Position numbers and translations under genes: made by a program. DNA of 64,000 nucleotides from Phocoena phocoena (taxonomy: Eukaryota; Chordata; Mammalia; Artiodactyla; Phocoenidae), in assembly GCF_963924675.1 (NCBI RefSeq), contig NC_089222.1, positions 7,942,501 through 8,006,500 of the forward strand, in the 5' to 3' direction. How positions within the stretch are numbered: position 1 is the stretch's first letter; the number at the start of each line of letters is the position of its first letter. Below, piece by piece: positions 22,911-33,990 of this stretch. The notes below the pieces were generated by a model that worked only from the letters and a program-made list of their open reading frames with translations, made no database searches and was not told where the DNA came from.

Positions 22911-23532
22911 AAGCAGCAAAAAAAAAAGAAAGAAAGAAAAAAGACCACGACTAGAAATAGGAAAATTACAAAAAGAAAACTCTCAAAGGCAAAAATACAG
23001 CAAGGTAGTATATCAACCACTTATAAAACTAATAGAATGATTAAAAGACAAAGGTAGCAAAATCATATATAAACACAATAACTAGTTAAGGGATAACACA
23101 TATATAAAGATGTAAAATATTATGTCAAAAACATTAAATGTGAGGGGAGGAATAAAAATGCAGGGTTTTTAGAATGCATTCGACCTTAAGACATCATCAA
23201 CTTAAAATAATTATGTATATACATATATAGGTTGTTGTATATGAAGCCACACCCTAACCACAAACCTAAAACCTATAGATACACAAAAAAGAGAAAGGGA
23301 TCCAAACATAACACTAAAGACAGTCATCAAATCACAAGGGAAGAGAGCAAAAGAGGAAACAAGAATTAACAACAACAGCAAAAAAAAAAAAAAAATGGAA
23401 ACCATTAACAAAATGGCAATAAGTACCTATAAATAATCACTTTAAATGGAAATAAACTAAATGCTCCAATCAAAAGACAAAGATTGGTTGAATGGATTAA
23501 AAAACAAGACTCACATATATGCTGTCTATAGA

Positions 23533-23551
23533 AGAGAAGCAGGGCTTCTCT
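23533..23551. other. Perfect 8-bp inverted repeat at the L1/ERV-like junction
   Basis: agagaagc, three-base loop, gcttctct. It sits where recognisable L1 ORF2 stops and the minus-strand LTR-like block begins. Confidence 0.7.
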
Positions 23552-25116
23552 TTTATAGGGGGGGAGTAAATAATGCCAGAAAGAACTGACTGGGGGAAAG
23601 TGGGATGAGTGGGTACCCTGATTGGACAGTTGAGAAGTTGCTCCATGTTCTAATGCTCAAGGATGGGCCAAAGTTCAGGAGCCTGGAGGAAGGAAAGAAC
23701 CCTTGACTAAAGTTTGGTCAAGTCAAGTTAATGGATATTTTTTTGGTTTAGTCAGTGAGGACAAATTTTTCAACTAATTTATTTACAAGATAAAGGATGA
23801 GAATTAGCAGGGTCTGTGTCTAGGTAAATAAGGAGTTCATCTTTGAGTCTCATCTAAGCCATATGGGGAAGGGTAAGCCATTTCCCATAACACAAAAGAA
23901 TAAAGAGATTTCTTAGCCTTGCTATTTTCTAGGAGCACAGGGCTCAGGTTAAGTTCAACATTGTTAATCTGTCCTTTTATTCAAGACAAATGAATATCAT
24001 TCATCACTGAACAACACAGAGGGGATAAGGAGCTAATCAGGATCTATGCAACAGCTTCCTGAGGACTCTTGCTCACATTGTTCCCGCAAAAACAGTTCAA
24101 CCAGCTATTGAGGAGTGGTGACAAAGATCAGTTGTTATAGGGTTCTATAGAGTAAGATCTTAAGAGAGATGCCTAGAAAGAAAAATAAATACTAGTATAA
24201 AATTCTGTATTGTAGAAAGGAGTTGAACCCTGAGGGTATCTATCCCAGTGGATTCTAAGATGTTGATGGATAGAAATATTTCAATTTTCCAGAGCTGCTC
24301 ACTGAGTTTCTTGAAGCTACAATTTCAATGCTCTTGATAATGGTGACACAGTCTGGGTCATTTCACATATAAGGGTGTTCATTTGTCCAGAGCTCCTTAG
24401 TGGCCCAGACCATGGCTTGTCCATGGAGAAATCAAAATCATGCATGGTTCACTGCAGTGAGAAGTCCTTCAAGGTATATATCAAGTCATCAGACTTTAGC
24501 TCACAGATATTCTTCAAATCCTGAGAAAGGCCAGCTACATGGCTGATGAGAATCTGAGTGGTCAGGTTTTAGGTCTTGATGATACCAGGTCAGAAGGGGG
24601 AGAGAAAAAATTGGAAACGTTACCAAACTCAAGTTTGGCTGCTGGCCACTCAAAAGCCAATAATCGAGAGGCAAGTGTTAGTAGAAAGGAAAGATGCTGT
24701 ATTCAGAAAAGCCAACAATCTGGGGAGAAGGTGGACTTGTATCCAGAGACCAACTCTGAAGATTCTGCTGAGACATGACAATTTTTAAAGGGAAACAATC
24801 TCAGTTAATCATGAAGGTGAAAGGTCAGATTTTTCAACATTTTTCCATTGCGTGCAGATTGCTGACTTCTCTTGATCTCCCTTTGGATGCTATCTTGTCC
24901 ACGTGGAGAGTGTCATTCTTTAACTACTTAATTCTTTATTTTTACTCCTTTTAATCCAGGAAAGGAATCAATAGGTTAGGCAAGGCATTGTGTACATTCA
25001 GTAAAGTGAAAATCAGGAGTTAGGTTAAATGTTGCCTAGTGATCTCATTTTTATGATTAAGGTTTAAGGGGAACAGAAATAGACAAAACAGGAAAGGGGC
25101 AAAAGAGCTTTTTACA
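23538..25116 (-). mobile_element. LTR-like block (U3-like) of a decayed endogenous retrovirus
   Basis: Read on the minus strand, it starts with TGT at 25,116, directly after a purine-rich tract, and ends with a TATA box (23,551-23,557) about 20 bases before the L1 junction. This fits a long U3 whose R and U5 have been lost. ORFs inside (24,539-24,788) are fortuitous. The family is unknown to me; a U3 of about 1.55 kb would be long. Alternatively it contains part of another element. Confidence 0.5.
23551..23557 (-). promoter_or_regulatory. TATA box of the LTR-like block
   Basis: TATAAAA on the minus strand, preceded by a C-run. The expected start site, 25-30 bases downstream, falls in the L1 junction, so the promoter is cut from its own transcript. 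Confidence 0.45.
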
Positions 25117-25127
25117 AATCCCCACTT
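25117..25127 (-). other. Polypurine-tract-like sequence
   Basis: The minus strand reads aagtggggatt immediately before TGT, in the position of a retroviral polypurine tract, which primes plus-strand DNA synthesis. Confidence 0.4.
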
Positions 25128-25900
25128 GTTGACATCATTCCATTTCTATGGGATTAGGGGTGAAGGTCCATCTTCCGTAACTTCTTCATGCTGACATACG
25201 GTGCCATATTCTTAGAGTAGAAGATGTCAACATGGGTCTGTAGCATCTCTTTGCTGACAATTTTAGTTGCTCGCTAACATGTGGACAGAGCAAGCTACAA
25301 CTATTTTGATGCCCACAAAGATATAGATTATTATGAGCAATAGTGTTAATCCCATTCTTTTTTTTTTTTTTTTGTGGTACGCGGGCCTCTCACTGTTGTG
25401 GCCTCTCCCGTTGCAGAGCACAGGCTCCGGACGCACAGGCTCAGCGACCATGGCTCACAGGCCCAGCCGCTCCATGGCACATGGGATCTTCCCGGACCGG
25501 GACACGAACCCGTGTCCCCTGCAACAGCAGGTGGACTCTCAACCACTGCACCACCAGGGAAGCACGTTAATCCCATTCTTGCATCAAACACTGAGTCTGT
25601 GACTCTACTGTCCTAATCATTAACTGCTCAAGCCTGCTCCTTTGTGACTCTGGGAGGCCTGGGAGACTTCAGCTTTTCTACAAACAAGAGACAGGGGACA
25701 TAGAGGGGCCTTTGTACTTGGAGGAGTCCCACAGGGTTCTGCTCTGTTCCAGAAATATTCATTTGAAAGGTTGAAGCCAGATATTGATGTAAACTAGAAG
25801 AACTGAAAATTAAGTAAGTGTTGAAAATTTATGCAAGGTGATGAGACAGTCCAATTTACAGGCAGGTAACAGTGAGAGAAGAAGTTAATTAAATCTCTGC
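25128..25900 (-). pseudogene. Endogenous retrovirus env-like 3' remnant
   Basis: On the minus strand, about 25,275-25,346 encodes a hydrophobic stretch of roughly 24 residues rich in L, I and V, followed by a short tail and stop. This resembles the membrane anchor and cytoplasmic tail at the end of a retroviral envelope gene. It lies about 150 bp before the tract and LTR-like start. A CHR-2 SINE splits it just upstream of the anchor. The right boundary is unclear and no intact frame exists. Confidence 0.4.
25360..25565 (-). mobile_element. CHR-2 SINE with perfect target duplication
   Basis: Minus-strand CHR-2 (T-run, 'gtggtacgcgggcctctcac', ..., 'ccaccagggaagc'). A perfect 15-bp direct repeat, gttaatcccattctt, lies at 25,345-25,359 and 25,566-25,580. 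It is inserted in the env-like remnant. Confidence 0.97.
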
Positions 25901-26525
25901 CAGTCAAGTCAGAGTTTGCATAGGTCAGTTACCTGCAATTTACAAATAAGTTCAAAATAGCTCAAAGACAAGGAACAGTTACAATCTGATAACCCACAAG
26001 GGTGTGCTATAGTTTTCTATTGAAACACAAAATCTCTCTCTACTGTCAAAGAGGGTTGATAACAGTATAGACTTCATAGTGTGGCCTTTGGAGAACAGCC
26101 CAAAACAAAAAGCATACCAGACTCACTCTAGGTACAATAATGCTGAATAGATGTGAATTATTACTGTTGTTATTATTATTTTTGCTACAGTAGCCAAAAT
26201 ATCTTTCTTACACCTGGCTTGGGTTTTCTTTTTTTTTTTCTTACTTTTTTTTAAATATAAAGATCATCTTTGCCCATTTCCCACTATTCAAGATAAACTC
26301 TATTAGTTATTTCTTTTATCACTGCACTTAAATGGATAAAAATATGCAAACCCAAATGCCTAATAATTAGAGAATAAAAACCAGATGGTTTATCCACCAC
26401 CAATGGTGCCATAAATGGTAGCCAAGAGAGCCTAAAATTGGTTCTAATGATGTAAAAATACATCATAATACATTAGCTTTAAAAAAACATAAAATTGCAT
26501 AGCCAAATAAATAGGATGGATAGAT

Positions 26526-26578
<53 letters not shown>

Positions 26579-27114
26579 TAGATAGATAAGATAGATATGT
26601 ATGAAAAATAGCAGAAAGAATACTTGTTATATCTTTGGACATTCTGCATCCTCTCTCTCTTAATAATATTTTCTGAGCATCTCCCTGTTTCCACAAATAG
26701 TCCTCTAGAATATATACTCTTAAAGTTATAGCATTAAGACATATTTCCTCTGTGTAATTTTTCTGTTAACCTCTGACTCACTCATTGAGAATTACGTGGT
26801 AGTAGATGGAACATTAAATTGGCAAGCTCATACAGCAAAGACCCAAATAAATCTTCATTTGAGACAAAGATACATCCAAACCACAAATGCCATGATCAAC
26901 AGAGGACAAGATGAGGGAAATAATAAAGAGAAAATTGGCTCCCAGAAATATGAGGGAAACATATATATCACAGTCTGGGGTTTGGAATGAGCCAATCTGA
27001 AGTTATTGAGGTTCTCCCACCCCAAAGGTGAACTAGAAAATCAGAGTGGTCCTTCTTCCATTCCTACTCTTTAAGCATTAACACTACTGTCTAGTTTGCT
27101 AATACCATATTTCT
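25901..27114. other. Unique or unnamed DNA with a GATA microsatellite
   Basis: No gene. Part of 25,900-26,200 could be more of the ERV-like block. T-runs occur at 26,230-26,255. Confidence 0.4.
26516..26597. repeat. (GATA)n microsatellite
   Basis: About 15 nearly perfect gata units followed by imperfect units. It is long enough to be polymorphic. Confidence 0.97.
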
Positions 27115-27476
27115 TCATGTCTCTTTGGTTTTGTATAAGCTGTTCTTCTCTCTGGAACACCCTCCCCTACTCATCCATCTGGCAAATTCCTCTTCACCAA
27201 GTATCAATTGCAAGCCACCTTCTGCATGAAGCTTTCCCTGATTCCCCCAGGGAGAGTTAGGGTTTCTTGTCCTGATGTGTCTCTTTGTCTTTGTAGGGAC
27301 CTTTATTATAGCCATCCTTGTAGCGATTGTAACATAACCCTTTGCAAGTTGGTCGTCCATAGTATACAGTGAATTCCTTGAAGACAAGGTTTTCACCTCT
27401 TCATTCCCAGCACTTATTATAGTAGGTGCTGAATAATTATTTCATGAATAAATAAATGGACAAATGAATGAAAATT
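27115..27476 (+). mobile_element. L2 LINE 3' end
   Basis: Sense L2 landmarks: 'ctctctggaacaccctcccc', 'tgaagctttccctgattccc', 'ccttgaagacaaggttttca', 'ttatagtaggtgctgaat' and the 3' terminal tgaatgaa-type repeats. Ancient. Confidence 0.85.
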
Positions 27477-28013
27477 TGTGATGGAAGAAAGTGAAATTTA
27501 ATTGATTATTTAGAGTCAAAGATATAAAGTTTGGGGTGATAGTAATTTGCACTGCCTAATTCCTAAGAATTATTAATATTCCCATTTTACACATAAATTG
27601 AGACCTAGAATGATTAGGTAACTTACTCAAAAAATAAATTTCAGAAAAGAAATACAAATGGCTCTTGATTATATGAAAAGATAAATGTAAATTAAACTAT
27701 TTTTCACCTATCAGACTGTCCAAAAAAGGTATTATAATAGACTCTCCTGGCATGGTGTAAAAGGCATTTTCATATATTACTAGTAGAAGTATAAGTTGGA
27801 ACCACCACCAATTTATCATTGCATATCAAAATTACATATTTATATAATATTCAACTCAGAAAATCTACTTTTAGAAATCCATCTTACAGAAATACCTATA
27901 CCTATATGAAATGGCATATGAACAAGAATACCCATTGCTGTATAGTTTGTATAGCAAGAGGTTAAAAGAATCCCTTTTGTCTGTCCACAGGCTAAATATA
28001 TTATGGTACATCT
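27477..28013. other. Unique DNA with possible MIR scrap
   Basis: 27,570-27,640 ('cccattttacacataaattg', then 'agacctagaatgattagg') may be a MIR fragment on the minus strand. Otherwise nothing. Confidence 0.4.
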
Positions 28014-28150
28014 AAAACAGTGGTTCTTAAAGTGTGGTCCCCAGACAACAGCATCAGTATCAACTGGAAACTTATCAGAAATGCAAATTCTCAGGCCCCA
28101 CCCCAGACCTCTTGAATCAGAGATTTGGGGGTAGAGTTAATGTGTTCATC
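28014..28150 (+). mobile_element. MER5A-like hAT element, 3'-truncated
   Basis: 'cagtggttcttaaagtgtgg', 'cagcatcagtatcaactgg', 'aatgcaaattctcaggcccc', 'gacctcttgaatcagagat'. It starts at the terminal inverted repeat and loses the match after about 137 bp. Confidence 0.88.
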
Positions 28151-29971
28151 TGTAGTTTTATATTGTGATGAATATAAAATTTTGAAAAATACTGATCTCA
28201 GCCATGGAGTACCACACTGCTGGGGAAATAGGAGGGCGCTCTCTATACCCCGCTAAAGCAAGACCTCCAAGATCCTCTGCTAGGTGATGGAAGCAAGCTG
28301 CAGAAGAGTGTCTGTAACATGTTACCTATTGTGTTAAAGGGAGGAGGAAAGAAATCATATTTTAATTGGCTTTCATATAAATTTTTTAAAACTCTGAAAA
28401 TCTGGATATGTAAGAAATTAAGAAGACTAATTACCTATGGCTGAGGGGTCTTGGCAGATGAGGGGAGAAAGGAGTAGGAGGGAGAATTGTAACTATGAAC
28501 TTTTTTACGTTTTGTGGTTTTTTTTAACCATGTGAATGTATTAACTCTAAGATAGAGAGTTTTTTCTAAGAATGCATATCTCCCAAGTAATAACTAGAAA
28601 GGCTAATTGCTTCCTACTCCATCTTTCTTTCTCATCAAGACCGTGAAAAATTGTGACGTTTCACTTTTTTTTCTTGAGTTGCTGATGACCTATAATAAAA
28701 TCTGGTAGATAACACACAAAAAGACACACATACACTCCCATGGGTGCACATGTGCACACACACACACACACACACACACGTGTAAAGAAGGACTGGCTGG
28801 TTTTATTGCTTTATTATCAAGACAATTAATTTTCTAATTGCTATTTCTAAGTTTAAAGACATTTCCTGCCCATGTCCTGCCATGGAGTTTGCCCAATTGC
28901 AGGAATGTGCATCTATCCACAAACTGCCTGCCTAAATGAGGGCAATCATTTAGACAGATCTAAACTTAAGGGTCACTAACAATGCAAATATCAGGTCACA
29001 TTGATCAATGATAAGTAAATTAGATAAAACAGTGCACCTACTATATGGTTTGTAATCCTAGAATCAAAGCAAAGTCCAAACAGCTTAAATAGCTTCAAAT
29101 GTACACTACCTGCTAAGAACAAGAAATGTCTTATGGTGTTGTAATAGCTGTCTGTGGGATTATATTGTTGTTGTTAATTTGATGTGTGACCCTCAATAAT
29201 TACTAAGAGATTCAGTTGTCCTTCCTACTTAAATCTATCTCACTGAAATGTGATAGGAATTAAGGATTTTTTTAAATTGAATAATATTTTTAGGTCTTCA
29301 ATTCCAGACATTATGCAAAAAGCAAATAACCTTGTCATAAATGTCTTACTATTTTGTTCTCTTTTCAATGTAGTGACATTCGGACAGAGTTAAATCCCAA
29401 GATCCCTGCTTGCTGCCAAACTCTAAGATGGAATCGATAGCAATGACCTCACCTTAATCTCCAGAAGGACTGGAAAATTACAGCTCCAGGTGACTCTTTC
29501 TGGCTTGTGTCCTCAGGAGACCTTTCTGGCCCTGTGCTGTGGAACAAGAGGCCTAAACTTGGTGTTTTTACTGTGCTGTTTGCTTTGATCTGAATTTGCC
29601 TCCAGTAAGTACCTTTGAAGTCCACATATTTCTTGAGACTGTTGCCCTGAAGATACCCAAAATGAGCCATGAGAACTATTAAACTGTGTCTTGACCTGTT
29701 GTGGAAGCTCAAATGAACCATCAGTAATAGGAAAGAAGAGAACCGAGAGAGACCATAGCCAGTGATGGATACAATTGCTATCAGGGTACTTCTTATCTAT
29801 TTCGGAGACAGGCTGTAAAGATCTTGGAAAATGTTTGCCAAGTGCTTTGAGTCCTAGAGAAAAAATATTAGTGGAATCCTTTGAGACAAAGAAGAGGAAA
29901 GGGTTTTCTTTTTTTTAAAAAAAAAAAAAAAAAAGGACAGAAAGCGCAAAGGGGATAATAGAAATTCAATT
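28151..29971. other. Unique DNA with a CA microsatellite and an A-run
   Basis: (CA)n at 28,752-28,780; A-run at 29,918-29,935. No gene seen; the 90-codon minus-strand ORF at 29,449-29,721 has no motif. Confidence 0.45.
28752..28780. repeat. (CA)n microsatellite
   Basis: About 14 uninterrupted ca units. Confidence 0.95.
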
Positions 29972-30045
29972 CACCAAATATTTATCGAGTGCCTACCTAG
30001 TCCTAGGCCCTGGGCTCAGTACCAAGATATATAAGGTGCTTTCAG
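29972..30045 (-). mobile_element. Probable L2 3'-end fragment
   Basis: 'caccaaatatttatcgagtg' and 'cctaggccctgggctcag' match the reverse complement of the L2 terminus. Confidence 0.6.
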
Positions 30046-30124
30046 GACAGCACTCTGGAGAAGTGGAAAGACCAGTTTAATAACAACAGGGTGGATTAAA
30101 ATAAATTTCATGATGGAAATGTTC

Positions 30125-30212
30125 CTGTTTTATTTGTTTTCATTCCCAGCAACTAGCACCGTGCTTCACACAGAGGAGGTTCTCAATAACACCAAAGACA
30201 TGAATGAACAAA
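30125..30212 (+). mobile_element. L2 3'-end fragment
   Basis: 'cattcccagcaactagcacc', 'aggaggttctcaataacacc', then 'atgaatgaacaaataa'. A sense copy close to a minus-strand copy. Confidence 0.6.
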
Positions 30213-30464
30213 TAACTGGATACATAATACTGGGAAGAAACTTGTTTATATCTTAGTCTACCTCACTTCTTGCACGATTCCCTGCCCATGACTTTAAAGC
30301 TGTATCATCACTGAGATGATGCCTTTCAGAAGCACTAACCATAGGGGGGCTTCATTCGAAGTGTATTAGTGGCAACGCTTCTCATCACTTTGCTGCTGTC
30401 AGCTACAGGGGGCAGCTTGGGACCTTGGCTGAAATAATACTGCTGTGGGCAATGTTTTTGCCTC

Positions 30465-30806
30465 TGCAACATGCATATGTTGACATCTATTCCCCAATAT
30501 GACGGTATTTATTAGGAGGTGAGGCCTTTGGGAGGTGATTAGGTCATGACGGTGTAGCCCTCATGAATAGGACTAGTGCCCTCATAAAGAAACCTCAGAA
30601 GACTCCCTTGCCCCTTCCACCATGTGAGGACACAGTGAGAAGACAGCCACCTATGAGCTAGAAAGCAGGTCCTCACCAGACTCCGAATCTGTAGGCACCT
30701 TAATCCTGGACTTCCCAGCCTCCAGAACTGTGAGAAATAAATGTCCACTGTTTAATGCACTCAGTCTACAGTATTTTTGTTATAGCAGAACAGACGAAGA
30801 CAAATA
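30465..30806 (+). mobile_element. MaLR-like (ERVL-MaLR) solo LTR
   Basis: Landmarks in order: 'catatgttgacatctattcc', 'aggaggtgaggcctttggga', 'ttccaccatgtgaggacaca', 'cctccagaactgtgagaaat' with AATAAA at 30,736-30,741, and 'ttgttatagcagaacagacg'. No internal region adjoins it, so it looks like a solo LTR. The exact subfamily is not certain. Confidence 0.7.
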
Positions 30807-31204
30807 CTAAGACTGTATATTAGGAGTAAGGAGACCAACCCGTCCTGTTTTGCCCAGGACTTTCGTCTGTTTAATAGTGAAAGCCCTGCTTTGTGGAAAA
30901 CAGTTCCAGACAAATTGGGGTGATGGTTCCCCATTATTAAGGACTTCCTGTGGACTTTTCCTCCAGTATTTTCCTTCCATTTTAGTGTCAGAAAATTGAA
31001 AATGTTAGACTATAACTTCCTGAGTACAGATTAGTGGTTTCCCTTCTACAAAAATGAAGCTCTTCTCATCTCTCATTTCTCTCCAAGCTTTCACCCTTTT
31101 AAAAGTTATCTGATTCCTACTGTTCTACCCCCAAGAATCCCTGCTTACTTGTATCAAAAAAAGTTTTAGAGCTGAAATAAAAAACAGAATTAACTAACCT
31201 AGTC

Positions 31205-31290
31205 CTCTTTTTACAGTTGAGGAAACTTGAATCCCAGAGAGGGAATTGGCCAAAGTCACACAAGTCTCCTGATTTCCAGATTAGTGCTAT
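31205..31290 (-). mobile_element. MIR SINE fragment
   Basis: 'tttttacagttgaggaaact' and 'ggccaaagtcacacaagtct' match the MIR core reversed. Confidence 0.7.
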
Positions 31291-32374
31291 TTCTTTTAAA
31301 TGTAGCTTTTAAAAATATATATTTTATGGTCAACAAGCCCAAATTTATAAATATTTTGTTCCCCCTTTACTAGACCTGACAATTCCTAATAAAATCCCTC
31401 ACAATGTTTTTAAGATCAATTTATAATTTGATCAACAGTAATCTAGCTTCAAGCACAGAATTTGGCTAATGAAAAATTAAAATCACATAAGCCTTTCTCT
31501 CATGATTTCAAAAGTCCTTTAACTCCTCAACAAAATAGGAATTTTAAAAAGTACTCTTCTATTTAATCGATTATCAAACTCTTTCCTCTACTTGTGAGAG
31601 CCCATTACTGCCCACTGGATTCCATGATTTAATAATGTGAAGGGTAACACACACAATGTTTATCAATTTAACAATGTCATTTAAACTCTGCAGTAACCCC
31701 ATCAGGCAGTGTAAAGGATGAATTGCTCCCTGAAGAGTGTGGTTAAAAAAAAAAAAAAAAAGTTGCCCTCCCAGAGTTGCACTGCAAAATCAATACATGC
31801 ATAGTGATAGAGATATGTATGCAAAGTTGATTTATGAAGGTCGATTGAATCCCAGACATGCATAAGGCGAGTTTGAAAAAAAGATATTTGTCAATGACTG
31901 TATCATTCATAAAGAAGGTCACTGTACAAGTCAGAGAAGGTGATATCCCTGTTGCAGAAAAGGATACATCAGGCGACCCTTACCCTGGGGCTCCAAAATG
32001 CAAACCATGTAACCAGCTACCTTTATTTGAATCCTATCCCCACCTGAAGACATTCTGACTTTGACTGAACTTCCAAAATAGCTTGCCTACATGGACAGTT
32101 ATGTCCTAGCCAAAGAATACCACTGTCCATTCCCAGGAACCCCAATCTTTCTCATTCTGAATTAATAAATGTCCAGGATGGTTATTCATCAGTCTTCATG
32201 AATATGGTGAAAAACGTGTGCCTTAGAAAAAGAGACCACTGTCGGGACAGGGGAAGCCCTAGTCCCCGTGGATTATGGAGAATTCCTCTAGAGGCCCCCA
32301 GGTAGGCAGCCAGTTCACTTCTCCTAGTGACACACAGCCCTTAACTCCGTATCTTCCACACAAATGTCACCTGA

Positions 32375-32515
32375 TAATACTATCCTCATTTTACATGTGA
32401 GAAAACAAAACCTGAGAGATTAATGCCCTTTCCAAGGTCACGCAGTGAGTGCTATAATTACGAGCTGGAATTGTGGCCTTTGACCCCAACTGCGATATCC
32501 TTTCCTATTCTGATT
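32375..32515 (-). mobile_element. MIR SINE fragment
   Basis: 'ctcattttacatgtgagaaa', 'tccaaggtcacgcagtgagt' and 'gagctggaattgtggcc' follow MIR order reversed. Confidence 0.7.
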
Positions 32516-33463
32516 TCATGGTAATACCTCTGGTGTCCCATAGCACACCATCTTGGACAGGCTGAATTCCAGTCTCAGCTGAAATTCACATGAGGTGGGA
32601 CCATCGTTAGGATGACAGTGTCCTATATGTGCCAAAGGCCTTTTCTGATGCCCTGGAAGCCCACTCAGCCCATGTGCAAGCACAGTGCAGAGGCTGCTCT
32701 CATGGGCAGCCCTGAACCCAAGGGGAAATGAAATGGGTTGGATAATCTCTCTGACTCCTATCCTAGGAGAAGATACTTCTGAGAGGTATGTTTCTCAGAA
32801 GGTCCCAGAAAAATTAAGTCCTTGTTTCCTACAACACCCTTGATAACACCCCCCGATACTGAGTTTTCTTCCTCTCTAACTCCCCCACTCCTTCATGCTT
32901 AGTTCCTGGGATCATTACCAAATAAAACACCCAAATTCTCTTCTCAAGCTCGACATTGAGGGGAACCCAAACTGAGACAGATACCTTCATCCCCAGAGTA
33001 AACCAAGATAACCATCTTTCCTGCTGACACCCAGAAATTCTCTCTCTCACTGCTGCTTTGGGAAGACCTGTAGGAAAAGCACACCCTCAGGTGAACCAGT
33101 TACAGTACCTATTCCCCCATTTCAAATCTTTATCATTTAAGAGTAGTTGACCTTGTTCATGATGATTCTAAGTGTTCTAAATTTGAAATTATCAAATACA
33201 TTTATATTAATAAAAATATTTTGTACGTTCAAAAAATAAAAGACAGCCACACAAATAGTTTGGGGCCAGACTTGATGACACATGTTCTGACCCAGTAAAT
33301 CAGAAAATCGGAACTCTAGATCAGAGAGACCCTTCTGGGTCTCTAGAAGCCAAGAGAAGATGTTACACTCTCCCTGAACCCAAAGAACTCCACAGACTCT
33401 CCATCTTGTAGGCTTCTGCAGTTACCAATAGTCAAAGAAGTCCAAATATCTTTTACAATATAA

Positions 33464-33600
33464 TAAACTACCCAAAGCTAAGTGGCTTCAAACAATGTCA
33501 AATTTATTTTGCTCAGAGTAACATAGTTTTATCATGCTGCCTCGATCCAGTTTTGAGGTCCTGGCTGGAGGCTGGTCAGTTCCCCTTCTTGAACAGCTGA
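33464..33600 (+). mobile_element. Unclassified old interspersed repeat
   Basis: 'aactacccaaagctaagtgg' then 'cttcaaacaatgtcaaattt' resembles a common mammalian repeat whose name I cannot recall with certainty. Orientation is arbitrary. Confidence 0.4.
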
Positions 33601-33639
33601 TGGAGTCCATGCCCCCAAGCACCTCCCTTATCTGGCTCT

Positions 33640-33990
33640 CACACTCCAGGCCACCATAAACCCACCTTAACGGTCACAGGGCCAGGCACCAGACAAGCAG
33701 GGACGGCCCTTATGCACCAGAACCTGCTGATGTTCAAATCAGCCAATCCTAAGCCTGCTTGTCCTGCCTTGCCCTTTCCTTCCCACTGAAACCACAATAA
33801 AGGCACTTTCCCACACTCACCCTCCCACCCCCTTGCGTTTTGTGCTGGACCCCGGGGCTTCCCCTGAGTGACTGTGCATGGTGTGCCATGTTCTCCCCCA
33901 GCAAACTGAGATTCACAAAACTGCAAAATTCTTTCCAGTTTCTCTCGCGATCTGCATCTGGCCTCACCAGACCTCACTGAAAGCAACATG
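33640..33990 (+). mobile_element. Class I ERV-like solo LTR
   Basis: It shows a retroviral LTR plan: 'aatcagccaatcc' CCAAT-like box near 33,740, a C+T-rich stretch, the poly(A) signal AATAAA at 33,796-33,801, 'ggcactttcccacactc' R-like sequence, and a U5-like end at '...cctcaccagacctca'. No primer-binding site or gag follows. Borders are approximate. Confidence 0.6.

Larger units (their letters stand above)
20681..23535 (+). mobile_element. Old L1, 5' portion only (5' UTR, ORF1, start of ORF2)
   Basis: It starts with a typical L1 5' end (ggcaaagatggcagagtagg) and proceeds through a GC-rich repeated 5' UTR, an ORF1 remnant (ATG at 21,922), an inter-ORF stretch of about 0.5 kb and the first ~120 bp of ORF2 (ATG at 23,412). 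It stops inside the endonuclease domain at 'ctgtctata'. L1 copies usually lose their 5' end, so a 5'-intact, 3'-less copy implies a later deletion or rearrangement. Confidence 0.9.
30807..33463. other. Mostly unique DNA with MIR fragments and an unnamed old repeat
   Basis: MIR pieces are listed separately. An A-run lies at 31,746-31,762. The stretch 32,860-33,080 ('accaaataaaacacccaaa', 'aacccaaactgagacag') resembles the end of an old LTR or repeat I cannot name. No gene seen. Confidence 0.4.

Noticed and set aside
24690..24710. A degenerate AATAAA (aataca on the minus strand) suggesting an LTR R region in the middle of the U3-like block
   Set aside because: It conflicts with the TATA box at the far end and the purine tract at 25,117. 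One mutated hexamer is too weak to redefine the LTR borders.
24539..24788. Two overlapping 70-79 codon ORFs
   Set aside because: They lie in the U3-like part of the ERV-like block, in two frames of the strand opposite to the element.
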